Of a stretch of DNA of 64,000 bases, positions 1 through 11,634 are shown one piece after another. The DNA comes from Strobilurus pachycystidiatus (taxonomy: Eukaryota; Basidiomycota; Agaricomycetes; Agaricales; Physalacriaceae). Position 1 is the first letter of the stretch, and each line of letters begins with the position of its first letter. Position numbers and translations under genes: made by a program. The stretch spans positions 1,240,001-1,304,000 of the forward strand of contig JAHLMK010000010.1 of assembly GCA_019915135.1 (NCBI GenBank), in the 5' to 3' direction. The notes beneath the pieces were generated by a model. It did not search any database and was not told the DNA's origin. It saw only the letters and a list, made by a program, of their open reading frames with translations.

Positions 1-48
1 GATTGAATGTTAAATTGATTCATCGAAGGACTCGACAGAACTACTTAC

Positions 49-866
49 AAAAGACATTCCACTTCGTTGTGGTTGTTCTTCCAAGTGGACATGACGAAGA
101 AGACAGCGCCGTCACTAAGTTCACGAAGTGCGTCAAACACCTCGGCGACGAAAGTCAGGATTTCTTCTTGCGACCTTGGAGAACCTTCAGATCGCACAAG
201 ACACCGGGGAAAAGAAAACTAACATAGTAACGGAGGCCTGTTGCTCTGCGATACGCTGCTCATATTGGGCCCGCTCAGAGTCGGTGAGGGCGTTCCAGAC
301 GAAGGCTTCGGCCTTCTTGTATGCGCCTCCGTGATTATCATCCTTGATCTCACCGCTGGCGATGTATTGGACTTCTCTGGCAGCGATAACGTCACGTCGC
401 TCAGCCGCGTGGAGCTTGCGGCCCGAGGAGCGTGTGGAACGCGCACATAAATCGAGACAACGATCGACTTGCGCTCGCGAAAGAGATTTGGTGGTGGAGG
501 TTAATTTCGAGTTTGTGACAGGGTGCAGGTTTGTCAATCGCTTCTCCAGTGTCTAAGATGTGGTGTCAGGTTTCAGGTCGAAGCGCAAATTCAGAAGAGA
601 CGCACCTTACGCCATGCCTGGCGGGTATGTCCAGCGGTTGACGTCCTGATTGAATCGAACTCGTCGAGCCATGAATTGAGAAGCTTGTTGCGAAGCTCTC
701 TCAGCTCGCCATTGGCCCCGCTGGGAAGTTTGGAGACAGGAAGTTTGGTGGGATTGACGCGGTCGAGAAGTGTGGCGTATTCCTTCCTGCCGGCTTCGAT
801 GATGGCCGCCTCATGGGACGAGAGTGCCCACGCATTCTGGCCTTGACCCTTCTTCCTGGATGACAT
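49..866 (-). CDS. Hypothetical protein, partial, runs off left edge
   Basis: Unrecognised gene read from an ATG at 866 leftwards. Exons are 606-866, 224-552 and 49-174. All junctions are GT-AG and keep one frame, giving at least 180 residues. The last visible exon ends at a consensus GTAAGT donor (43-48), so more exons should lie outside the window; without that splice the frame stops within a few bases. The protein is mostly charged and helical, with a segment near residue 180 that reads QASVTMSQEEILTFVAEVFD. No signal peptide, membrane segment or domain was recognised. It is divergent from the Spt5-like gene that starts at 1372. It may belong to the KDZ element neighbourhood, but that is inference. 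Confidence 0.5.
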
Positions 867-1371
867 GGCTGAGTCGCGGGGAACGGTTGCAGGAAAGAAA
901 ACCACCTTTTGGCTCGCCAATTTTAAGCACAGCGCTTTGTCCATGGCATTGATCATCCATGCGACACATTGTCCGGGAAGGTCTTGTGTTTGAACCTTGA
1001 AGTAGATCTATTTAGAAAATCAACCCCATAATGCTTTGAATGGGCGCTCACGCACCGATGTCGCCTACACAGACGCCCGCCATGACGGCGGGATGGCAAC
1101 GAGAAGGCGTGGGAATAAGTTGACGCACCACTGATAGGCCGGCCATCCGAGGCAGTCTCGGGCACAACATGTACGAGCCGAGGACAACATTTTGCAGCGC
1201 TTTGTCACACTCAGGGGCTGCGCACAGACCCTTCCCATTTGCTCCCGACCGTCATCGCCAACAGTCGCCAACGCCCATAATGCGCGTTGGGCCCTCGTAC
1301 CGTGGCCTAGACGATGACTGACGGTGGTCTTTCTGAATTCTGAAAATTACGACGTTCTTTTCTCTTCCCAT
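867..1371. other. Intergenic region between divergent genes
   Basis: About 500 bases separate the minus-strand gene starting at 866 from the plus-strand gene starting at 1372, so it should hold both promoters. I see no convincing TATA element, repeat or RNA gene in it. Short open frames here are random. Confidence 0.4.
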
Positions 1372-3789
1372 ATGCCTATCAAGACTCCCAAGCGCTGTCG
1401 TCTGGTCGATTTGGAAGCAACTGTGGACGATGAAGACACTTCAGATGCGTCTCTTGACGAAGCAGGTACAACCTTTTTCTCTTGTGTTTGAACAGATTTA
1501 AACCGGCCGCAGGTGACGATTTCATTACCGACGACGAAGGCGATATTCCTCCGGACGACATCTCTCGCCCAATTCAGCCTTCCCACGACGTCCTTGAGCC
1601 GCCCCCCTCCGTTGACGAGGCCTTTGAAGCGCTATTGGACCGAGCTCGTCAGCGCGCCCGCACCACGAAAGAAGTCAACTTGGATATCTGTACGAGCCTC
1701 CCTCCCAGCGAATCGGACAAGCCCTTATGCCGGATTAAGTGCTGGGTATGTTGGCATCCTCCACTCCCCGACTTCTACTTGAACCTGTAATTCATAGCCT
1801 CGCATGCAAACCGAGCTTTTACTGCGCTTACATGCCGCCGCATACAAGCTGCCTTGCCTCGACATCGCGTCGGCCTTCATTCACCCAACCGATCCAACCT
1901 CAATCTATATTGAAACCGGCGCTCCTAACGCGAAAGAATGGCAACCACTCCTCATGTCTTTCTCTGGCATTGTAGCGCGACGCGGTCTCGCCCTTTTCGC
2001 CGCACTACCTCTCCAAGATTGGTTGGCTTGCCTGACTCAAGGTGTGGCCGGCTCGCAGCCGTCTTTGGGCCAGTGGGTTTCTCTGAAAGGGCGGGGGAGA
2101 TACCTCGGCGATGTTGGGTTTGTTATCGACGAGAGCGAAGGAGGGAAGCTACACGTTCTTGTGCCTCCTCGCCTGCTTGACGATGAAGCACAGTCTACTC
2201 ACGTAGGCAAACGCAAACGGAAGCGACACCCCAGCTCACCACCTCCACAACAACTGTACTCTCCCTCTACGCATACCTACCTAGGAGAACCATCAGTCGT
2301 CGACGAGCATCGTGTTCAATGCGGCAAGCGGTACTTTGAACATGGTTTGCAATTACTGGAAGTCCAACCCCAGCTCATCTCGGTCGCGACTCGCATCACT
2401 TCCCTCACTGTCCACCTCTTCAAAGCATCCGAGCACCCGCTCATCGACTTTTCTACTCTCCCCACGCCCATGGAATGGCACTTTCGTGCAGACGATCGGG
2501 TCTATGTGTGTGACGCAGAGGTGCTTCTAGAGGGCACCGTGAGGCGAGTGGATGAGACTAACATGGGTGCCGACGTTGAACTGGACCTGGACGGAGGGTG
2601 TCATACCTTTCTTTGGCGCGATCTTCGAAAGCTTTTTTGCTTGGGGGATTGGGTGGACTGCCTTGGAGGACCCAATGACGGCAAAACGGGACTTGTCTCT
2701 TCTATTCAGGAGGACTTCGTGTCAATTCTATTTCACGAATCGGCAGAGGTGATTCATCGCTTTCCGGACTCGTGATTCGTGGCTCATCCTCTACAGATAT
2801 TTGAGGTACATTGCAACACCCTGCAAATGGTGCCGAAGCAGTCGATCCCCTTCGCAAAGGCAAGCGAATCAAGAGCTCTTCTGGACGTGGAAAGCGACCC
2901 AATTCAAATGACCCAAAATATCGAAATGACTCGAAAGATCGTTGGGAGGGGTCGGATCGGCCAGATGTACGCCATCACGAAAGGAGTGCACAAAGGTCAT
3001 CGTGGGGAGGTCGTAAACGAGAACGACACAAGCTTCCTCCTGCGTTCACAGACATATGACCCCAATCAGCCTTTCAGATTGATATGGGTACCGTTCCATC
3101 AAACTTCTCCGGCAGATTCGGTCAAACCATCACTCCAAGGTTATCGAACATCGCCATCGCCTCCTCCGCGCGCATCTACTCCCCCTCTTCCTACCGAATC
3201 CTCTACAGGTTCCAACTTCGACCCAACTCCGGCTTGGGATCCAGCCAGTGCACAGCCCGTACCCGGCCCAGTCCTCAGTACAGCCCTCACTGCCTCCTCG
3301 TCTGCTCCACAACAATTCTCTCATTGGGTTCTGAATCCTCTCTTTGATGCGGTCAAAATGCGTGTGAGGATCGGGAGTCGCGAGCACTGCGTCTTTCCGG
3401 GCTTGTTAGAAGGACAACGAGTTCTTCTTCGTATGCGCTACAAGAAGCCTGAAGAAGTACCGATCGAAGAAGTGTCTTTCCTGCACCCAACGGTTCGCAA
3501 CGACCATCGTCTGATCCTCATCAATGGCTCCCACAGAGGCAGTTATGTGCGTTCGATCCAATACACACACACTCCGGAGGACTGCGAGGATACCTTTAAG
3601 GTCACCATCGTTGTTCCACAGGATGACGAGCATACGGAGGATAGAGAAATGGGGCCAGAGTTCGTGGTCGGTCTGTCTGATCTCGTTATTGCCTGGGAAA
3701 GCAAAGCGGAATTCGACGCCAACGCTGGCCTCCGCCGAAGGTTGAAGAAGGAGCCCATCCGTCGGTCAAGAGCTAAGTCGCGTAAGTAA
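1372..3789 (+). CDS. Spt5-like NGN/KOW-domain protein
   Basis: Exons 1372-1465, 1513-1745, 1798-2748 and 2797-3789 give 756 residues. The layout is that of the transcription elongation factor Spt5. There is an acidic N-terminus (about residues 15-55), then an NGN-like region (about 105-195, including ASAFIHP and SIYIET). KOW-like segments follow near 200 (GQWVSLKGRGRYLGDVGFV), 392 (GDWVDCLGGPNDGKTGLV), 480 (TKGVHKGHRGEV) and 668 (INGSHRGSYV). A proline/serine linker lies around 515-580 and the C-terminus is basic. Spt5 binds Spt4 and RNA polymerase II and clamps elongating complexes. This copy is shorter and more divergent than I expect of the housekeeping protein, and I see no heptad-like CTR, so it is probably an accessory paralogue. 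It is co-oriented with the genes up to the KDZ transposase. Confidence 0.7.
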
Positions 3790-4039
3790 CTCTGTAGCGT
3801 TGATAATGTAGATACGTGTATCTCTCTCGTGATCCATAGGTACTTTGTATTCCAGGTCGTGTACAATGATCTCCTTATGATATTACCATTATTGTTCAGA
3901 ACATCAAAGCTACAAGGTCTACCGAAATGCGAGCCTTTTGTCTCGGTGGCCCGCGACTCTTTGCGCTGGATAAAGCGCTGGACTTAAAAAGGCGAGTCTG
4001 TCTCCCCACTTCAATATCGTCAACCCATTCTTACCCAAC

Positions 4040-4475
4040 ATGCAGCCTCGCATTGATGACATCTTCCCTCGCATTCCGTACGGGTATCCGCCCCGCCAAA
4101 TTATTCCTCGTTTCGTACGCATCGTCTTCTATCGTCCGGTGAGGTCACTTGTGCTGTAAGTATTTCAAGGAAGCTGACTCTGCCATACAGGGCGGCGAGA
4201 AGGTCAACGCGATCCTTCTTCACAAAGGCGGCTCGCGGTTGCGTCTTGGTGATCATTCCCATGTGCTCGAGCACACCTTTGGAATTCCGGACCGCCCCCA
4301 CAATCGCGTCGTCTGCTTCGAGGGTGCCATGTGCTGGTGGCGGTACTTTGGATGGTGGGATTGGATTGATGTCCCCACCGACAATCGGCCTATGTTCATT
4401 CACGCCACGAAGGAACAGCTGAACCCGACCTGGATGGATGACGTCTTCCCTTATCTCGATGTGGTCTCCGATTAG
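4040..4475 (+). CDS. Small tryptophan-rich hypothetical protein
   Basis: Two exons, 4040-4138 and 4191-4475, encode 127 residues. I do not recognise the family. The C-terminal half is unusually aromatic, with the run AMCWWRYFGWWDWIDVP near residues 87-103. It is predicted soluble, with no signal peptide. The gene lies 250 bp after the Spt5-like gene and 165 bp before the next gene, all on the same strand. This spacing suggests one co-inherited block, but each gene has its own ATG and introns. Function unknown. Confidence 0.55.
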
Positions 4476-4639
4476 TCTTTCTCCTTTCAGCCAGAACAAT
4501 AGAACAATAGATCCCAGCAACGTACCAGAAAGCACTGTATTTCATATTCGCAACACATGTACCAAGCCCAGATTATTGTTTCTTGATACCTGGTCCTTAA
4601 GTAGCCAACCAGTCGAAGCATTGTAACAAGCTCGCCCCT

Positions 4640-5306
4640 ATGTCGTCTCAAGTCCAGCCATCAGCAGATGAGCAATTGCGTGCAATGTTCCGTGCGCAGA
4701 CTCAACACCGCGAGCTGGTCTCTCAGTACGATGTATGTGACTTTTGAGTCTCGGCAGGTTTCGACTGATGTTCACTAGATAACGTGTCGGGGTCAAGATC
4801 AAGAAACCTACGAAGTATGGCTTGAACGGCAGGTGAGCCTGATGTCAGTCTTTGCATGTGTATCCAAGTTCTTCTCGTTGAAATTCATGTCTCCCCAGTA
4901 ATCGACTCCGTCTCCCTCCTCAGAGAAGGCCCAGCCGCGAAGCCACAACGTCCCGAACACCCCCTGACCGCCAGGATACCTCAAAGAGCAAAGTGCTTCA
5001 AAGCCAGGAAGGCACCACTACCGAGAAGTTGGACGCACAGTACTTGTATTTGTCTCTCCGGTACCAGCTGTCGTAGCTCACTGACTGTCCAGGACGGGCT
5101 TCACTTATAGCCTGGACGGGAACCATCATATACGGGCGGGTTTGAAGAAAATTGACTGCTACGGTACTGCTCGTCAGAGAGAGATGACCGATGGCGCCGA
5201 GACAGACGAGGAAATGCCGTCTTTGCTAGAAGTTTCCGACTCAGAATCAGACTCGGACACCAATATCGACGAGAGGCTGTCTGAATTGGATTTCGCATCT
5301 GCATAG
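4640..5306 (+). CDS. Small acidic-tailed hypothetical protein
   Basis: Exons 4640-4732, 4779-4832, 4924-5039 and 5093-5306 encode 158 residues. The second intron (4833-4923, 91 bp) has an earlier AG at 4899 that would put a stop next, so the later acceptor was chosen. The N-terminal third looks helical and the middle is polar. The C-terminus is strongly acidic (VSDSESDSDTNIDERLSEL), a feature shared with several other genes in this window. No domain recognised. It lies in the co-oriented gene run leading to the KDZ transposase. Confidence 0.5.
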
Positions 5307-5512
5307 TGTATTTGCCATTCCGCTTGGTACTTGTAGAGTAAATTGACAATGTCATTGTCAAATGTCGACGAAACTTGATCAAAGGAGCGCCTTCGCGCGC
5401 ACATTGTTTGCCACTGATGTCTGGACATTGTTGCAAAGACCAAAGCCACCCAATGCCAGCGCTTATATGGCCAGAATGGAGCATCGGTCGTCTACCCACG
5501 TAACTCGCACCC

Positions 5513-6413
5513 ATGCCTCCGCTCAACGACGAGATACGCCAAGACAGCACCGAGCACCGAAGGGCTCTCGCCGCCTCTCTTGCCGAGCCCAAGCTCGCGC
5601 GATTCCGTCACTGCGGCCCCCATAACCGCCACAATCACAAAGAAAAGATCTATTTTGACCCTGCTGTACGCGACAGGCGAGGTGTCACGATCGTCAACGT
5701 AAAGTCCTGTCAAGCAAAAGATACAGTTTGGCTGAATGCTCCCATAGTGTCGGCGCTGCGGTTACAACAACTTCGAGGTTCCAATGGACCCAGAGGTGCA
5801 ACAGAAAATGGATGTTGCACTCAATCGTACCCGTCTTGATGATCGCACCGTTCGCGAGGGGAAACGGCCGCCAAAACAGGGTGAGACTATACATTTTACG
5901 CGCGGATGTCAATATCATTGAATACTCCTCCAGCGAGCTCTTCACGGTCGCGCGATGCGGAGAACAGTGCGCGGAACACGAAGCCGAAGGTGCACCAGAA
6001 ACCAAGCATTTCCGTCCGTCCAGGATCACAGACATCAGACAGAGCTTGTACCATATATCTCTTCACCGTACGTCTCTCCCAAATATGTCCTGTACTCAGT
6101 CTTGAATGTTCGGACCCTTCAACAGAACGAGGCTTTGAATGGTGAAATGATTCCGATTGAATTGAAACAAGGATGCTTCGATCCGTCGTCGATCCCGGCT
6201 TTGAGAGAGTGTGGCCACTGCTTGGATGTATACGCTGTGCCTTTGCGCCGGTTCGTCCCTCTCCGCCCAGGCCGTAAATATTATGTGCATGGGGATTTCG
6301 TGATTATGCACGAGAGGAACTTGAATTTCGATCTCTGTGTCGACGGCAAGGAGTATCTCAAGACACTTCATGAGGGCTTGCCCTTCGCGTTCCATTACCG
6401 GCAGCTAAATTAG
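5513..6413 (+). CDS. Hypothetical protein with cysteine pair motifs
   Basis: Exons 5513-5698, 5748-5880, 5934-6067 and 6126-6413 encode 246 residues. At the start of exon 2 there is CRRCGYNNFE (about residues 63-72), and the C-terminal half carries RECGHCLDVYAVPLRRFVPL. A zinc-binding role is possible but unproven. The middle (about 107-150) is basic and low-complexity. The gene lies 180 bp before the KDZ transposase start codon on the same strand. I do not recognise the family. Confidence 0.55.
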
Positions 6414-6591
6414 AAAGTTGTACATTAAATCATACCGCGCATAGTCTAAGTAATTCGAGTACATGAACACTACAACATTTCGCCAGTACTTCCTATCCGA
6501 GCGAACGTTCCCACGCCTTCTCCCCCTGCTCCTTGCAACCATATCCATACGCCCAAACCGCTCCTCGAACCTCTGCAATTCAATCTCGATA

Positions 6592-9500
6592 ATGTCAAAA
6601 AATAATCTTCCCAACCGTCAAAGAATGGCAGGCGTGGTTTTGCGCGGCGGAACGAGTGCTCCTCCCAAGGCACCTCCTAAAACCGTTGTTCCTATCCCGA
6701 AGGTCCCAGTCCAAGAACCTGCTCCAGGATCATCGTCCGGCGCTGGCAAGGCCCCCCTTGATGGAAAGGAAGGGAAGAAGAGCAACGTGCCCAAGGTCAG
6801 TCCTGTCCTTATCCTTCCCGACTTACTGTGGACATGTCACTAGCGGACGGAACATCTCGATGCATTCCTGAATATCGAACGCTTTCTTATGGAGTGCCTG
6901 CTCGCAAGGGCGGGGAACAGGCGCATGGGCATGGGCTGCGATTGCAAACGTGGGCTGATCGAATGGACATGTCACGATTGTCCGGATTATAGGGCATCGT
7001 GCAAGGCATGCTTTCTCAAAGTTCATTCTCACTCGAACTACTTTCATTGGGGGCTTCGTTGGTCTCCAGAGATGCCCTTCTTCGTGAAACATGACCTGCA
7101 GTCCATGGATCCTGACTTTGCTGTTCATCTAGGTCATTACGGAGCGCCGTGTCCCTCCCGTCAGCAGCCGATAATGACGACGATAACCGACTGGAATGGC
7201 ATCCACAAGACTCCCATCGCGTACTGTCACTGCAATCTCGAACAGTCCGCCGCCGACCTCCAGCGTCATGGAGAAGGCGCAGACCTCAACCGAATCCGAC
7301 AGCTAATCAATGCTGGCCTTTTTCCCGGCAGTGCCAAGGCCCCGACGTCTGCATATACGCTCTCGGGACTGAAATTCTTCCATTTGCTCCAGATGGAGTG
7401 TAAGGTCAACGCCGGTGACTTTATCAACACGATTCGGCGTATCACGGACAGCCGGTTCATGACTGAACCACCGGTACGTTTGTCGATGAGCTTCCTTGCT
7501 TGCGGGACACTGACGAGACACAGGACGTCAGCCAATCTTTTTTGGATGTCATGCGAGTTTGGAGGATTCTTAAGGGCAAGCTTTTCGCCGGACACGCCCA
7601 TGGAATAGACTCCGTCCTCACTCAACGACCACCTGGCGATGTTACGGTACGGTGCATCGCTTGCCCAGAGCCGTACTTCAACATGATACCGAAGCCTGTG
7701 ATCTCGAAAGAATGGAGGTGGCGGTACGGTGACTTCCTCCCTCACAGCCTACCTTGAACTGATAATTCACGACAGTCACCTTACGCAACTGCAATGGACT
7801 CTGGATGGAAACCATCATCTCAACAAAACCTTCAAAAACACCAACGCGGACGGAATTTCGCTCATGGGAAACGACGCGTATTTCCTGGAGCATGCCCTGT
7901 ACAACGAATTCTTGGCGTCTTACCCTACAACCAGCCCTACAGTGAGCGATCATCTTACTGATTGATACGACACTGACAACCACGTATCAGAAATCTACAT
8001 GCAACTATCTGAAAGTTCTGAACAATCAGAATCGCAAGAAGTTCAAACACATGCAGGTAACCGGAGTCGTCAACTGTCAATGTAGCCATGTCTACGTTTT
8101 GGCCAGTGTCGATTTGCCATTCGGAGAACAGTACGCTCTTTCTTATCTGGTGGTTTCGGACTTCACTCACTCTTTTTCAGGTTCGCCAACGCCGACTTTG
8201 CGTTGTTGACGGCCGTGCGCAAATTGATCAACGGGCTCGACATGTCAAAGCCGTTGCACATCGACAGTACACTCTCTTACGACATCAATTGTGCTTACAA
8301 CATCAACCTTCCGAGTCGTATCGCCGCGATGAGGCAGCAGGGAATCATCTTGCAGGACGAATACGACGCTCTCGAACCGTTTCTCAAACACATTGTGTAC
8401 ATCGTCCCGGATCTCCACGTACAGGGTCACCAGGAAGGGTGTTTGTATCTCTTCGGCAGCGCCTATACACCCGGCATTGGCCACTTCCACGGTGAAACTG
8501 CCGAACACTACTGGCCCAGCGCGAACCAACTGGGGCCACAGACCACCCAGATGACGAACGGACATCGACAAGAGGTGATTTCGACCCATCACAGCGATTG
8601 GAACTACAAGAAGCAATGTGGTATTCGTAAGTTCACCGAAACGTCACTATCTACCGAGTCTTACACTTCCTAGATCTCCAGCAAGAAAAGGACATGACCA
8701 AGGCCTTCGCGCTGTATCAAGAAAAGATGGTTGACTTTCTCTCCAACGCGGTGCTACACCAGGACAAGATCGTGGCCTGGGACCGGAAGTGGAAAGAGCG
8801 ACGCACAAATGATGGGAAGGCAATGAAGCAGAGGAATACTCTTGAGAGTGCCTATATGATGTCAAGCCGTCTCCGTGTGTTTATCTTTGCGTACAACAGT
8901 GAAATTACTCACGTACTTCATGCCTAGTGCCGACTCAGAAGAAGGTGTTTGAACATCTGAGTACTAATGCCAAAAAGCGACAAGCCGACGCGGAGGCCGA
9001 CTTCGAGGACAACGAAACAAGCTTCATTCACACAGGCATCCTATTAGAATCGCGACAGTGCGTGTACATCAAGCCTCTGATACTTTCGTCGATTTGACGT
9101 AGTTTCAGACGCAGTATGCGGCTCCGTGCCAGACGCGAGGGCAAAGGCCGCAATCTTCAGGAAGAGATGCCTCTCGACGCCGCACGGAAGGAGCTCACTA
9201 CGGATGTCAACGCGCGGATCAAACTCTATCGCCTCATTCTTCCTGCTGCTTTCAATGAACGCCCCAAATCGGCCGATTTCAATCAGATCGAGAACCTACC
9301 CCTTTGCATGCCGTCTTCATTTACACCTGAGCACAGGCTGATGTACAGCATCTCACCCGGTATACTCCAAATCGAGTTCGATCTGCGCAAAGGCGCGGTC
9401 CATTCGGCGTTGGGGGCTCTTCAGGATATCAGCCGCTCCATTTCTTGTCTTAAAGTGACTAAGAGGACCACCGTCTTGAAGAACGTCAAGTCGAAGACTC

Positions 9501-10649
9501 GCTCGGGCAAACAGGAAGACTCGATGCATTACATGCTCAAGGACGCCCTGTTGCAGTACAATGACAATCGCAAGCTGTTGACAGTCATCAACCCCACGGA
9601 AACCACTGGCCTCTGGAAGGACTTGACAAAGGCCGACGTCGAGCGCAAGTCTGTCGGAAGCAAGCGACGTCTGGGCGACTCGTTGGTTACGGACAGGCCC
9701 TTCTTTGGAGATCTGGGCGGTCATTCGGGACTAGGTCCCCAGGACTCTTCTTCCGCTCGTCCAGACATCGCGACTCAGAGTCACCGCAATCAAGGTACGG
9801 AATCACTGCTCTTTCGGTCATCACTCTACTCATCATCGTATTCAGGCCAGAAACCTGGGCCCGCTCCAGGCTTCAAGCGAAAGATCAATGACGGTCAGTC
9901 TTGACTCGGCGTACTCTGCAAAGACTGATTTCGCCCAGCAGGACAGCACGAAAGCAACAAGAAGGCAAAATCCAAACAGGAAGAGGTCCCAGCGAGAGAT
10001 GGTCGGATCTGGCAGCAGCTTCCCGAGGAGAACATGGCAGACGGCGCAGCTTGGATCGAAGACGGTAGGGATGTGCAAGCGCAAAAGTGAATCCACTCAT
10101 CATCTTCGATAGGTGATCGTGTTCACTTCTTTTGACTGGAGGCCGAAATGCAATGCTGGAGAGATCAATTCGAGCTCAAGGTTACTGAAACAGTGCGGAC
10201 GTACTTTGGCTTCCTAGCGTATTCCGACGCATGGACCACCCTCGCCGAAAGACATAAGGGAAAGCTCGTTGGCTATGCTGAACGCGCCGCGAAGACAGCA
10301 CATACCCATGCCCGCCAGGCTGATCGCGTCGTCCAGGTATTGGAGAAAGTAGCAGAAGTGACGAGTCCTCGTGTGTCAGAGATTCTGCGGACGGCTCAGA
10401 AAAGTCCTGGGAGATTCACGTACCTCCAGTCGACGGAATACGAGCAGTACCTCCAGTCGTGGCGCGAGGAGATCTTCAAACACGTCATGTCCCATCTTCG
10501 GCGAACAGAGAGCATGCGGGAGGTGGGACCGAGTGACCCAGCGCTTCCTAAGATCGACGATGACCTGGAAGTGTTCCTTTTTAATCTTACGTGAGTGTTC
10601 TCATCCCTCGCTCAATTGTCAGTACTAATAGATTTGCAGATGTAGTTAA
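6592..10649 (+). CDS. KDZ (Kyakuja-Dileera-Zisupton) transposase, CxC2 type
   Basis: Thirteen exons give a 1145-residue protein: 6592-6795, 6844-7473, 7524-7717, 7776-7941, 7991-8130, 8181-8626, 8674-8874, 8928-9057, 9109-9794, 9846-9893, 9939-10072, 10142-10590 and 10640-10649. If the last intron is not spliced, the protein ends at 10594. A CxC2-type cysteine cluster spans about residues 100-200 (GCDCKRG, WTCHDCPD, CKACFLKVH, YCHCNL). The catalytic region includes LDGNHHL (about 352), SYDINCAY (about 477) and GHFHGETAEHYW (about 543), which should carry the acidic residues of the RNase H-fold core. The C-terminal third is charged. It would excise and insert its own DNA element. The frame is open throughout and all motifs are present, so it may be active or recently so. 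Terminal inverted repeats were not found by eye. Confidence 0.9.
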
Positions 10650-11030
10650 TGTACTTAGGTTTATCTTGCTTTACAAGCGTGCGCCTACGACCACCCATAA
10701 GGATCTCTCACGGCGTGTCTGCTATTCGAAATGCAGAGTGGTTGTACTACAGATTGAGTTATACGTGTACGGACGTTGCCCGAACGATCATAGATCCCCG
10801 AGGATGCTGGTCTCCTCCTTCGATCTGGTGGTCCTCATCTTCTGAAGCACCTCTCCCGTTTGACGGACGGCGTGCAAGTACGTGCGGGTCTTTCGTTTTC
10901 TTATTGTTTCATTCATGAGTGACATAGGAAGTACACGAAAGCAAATGCAAGGCATCAAACGAAATGAGCATAGTAGCGTAGCGTATTGACGAAAGCAGGA
11001 TGGTAAGTATAGGTAAGTACTTCGGGACCG

Positions 11031-11634
11031 TCAGACGGATGTCATCGTGCTGGCGGGAATGGGGCATGAGATCCGAATGGATTGGTCCAAATACTAAAAG
11101 ACGACATACCGACGCAGGAGGAAGGTGTGCGCGCTGGGGGCCAAGGTGTTGTGCGGGCCAGGAGGGAAGTACTGGCGGCATGGAAGGAGCACGTCGCTGT
11201 GGCCTTGCGTGGAATGATAGTGGATCGCGCAAAGGAGGCGATGATTGTCGCAGCGGTAAACTTTCGCTGTCTTCCATGCCTTGGCCTGGGCATCTGGGTG
11301 TCGGAGCATACTGGAACCAAGTCAGCAACACCATGACGATATGATAACAAGGAACGCACGCAAGCGAGACGATGTAGTTTCGCGTTTGGCGGTGGGCGGG
11401 GATCAGCTCGTCGAGAGCCTCGGCAAAATTGTTGCTGATGAGCTCCAGGATGTCCAATGCATGTGCGTGGCGCTGGGCGTAGGAATAATGTCGCTGATGG
11501 GCAGTCGGAATCACCACATCGAAGCGGATGGGGGCCGTAATAGGCTGGTAGGTGGTCAAATCGAAGTTCATCGATGTCTGTTGTAGTTGTGTGAGACGAC
11601 GCCGAAAGCTTGTTTCGCTTATGTCCACGGCCAC
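11031..11634 (-). CDS. Hypothetical protein, three exons
   Basis: Exons 11360-11634, 11110-11310 and 11031-11049 encode 164 residues. A longer unspliced open frame continues past the first exon, but the spliced frame gives a more protein-like second exon (CDNHRLLCAIHYHSTQGHSD near residues 110-129). Intron 2 has a consensus donor GTATGT at 11104-11109. The predicted protein is soluble, with several His and Cys residues in the second half. It faces the 3' end of the KDZ gene (convergent). No family recognised. Confidence 0.4.
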
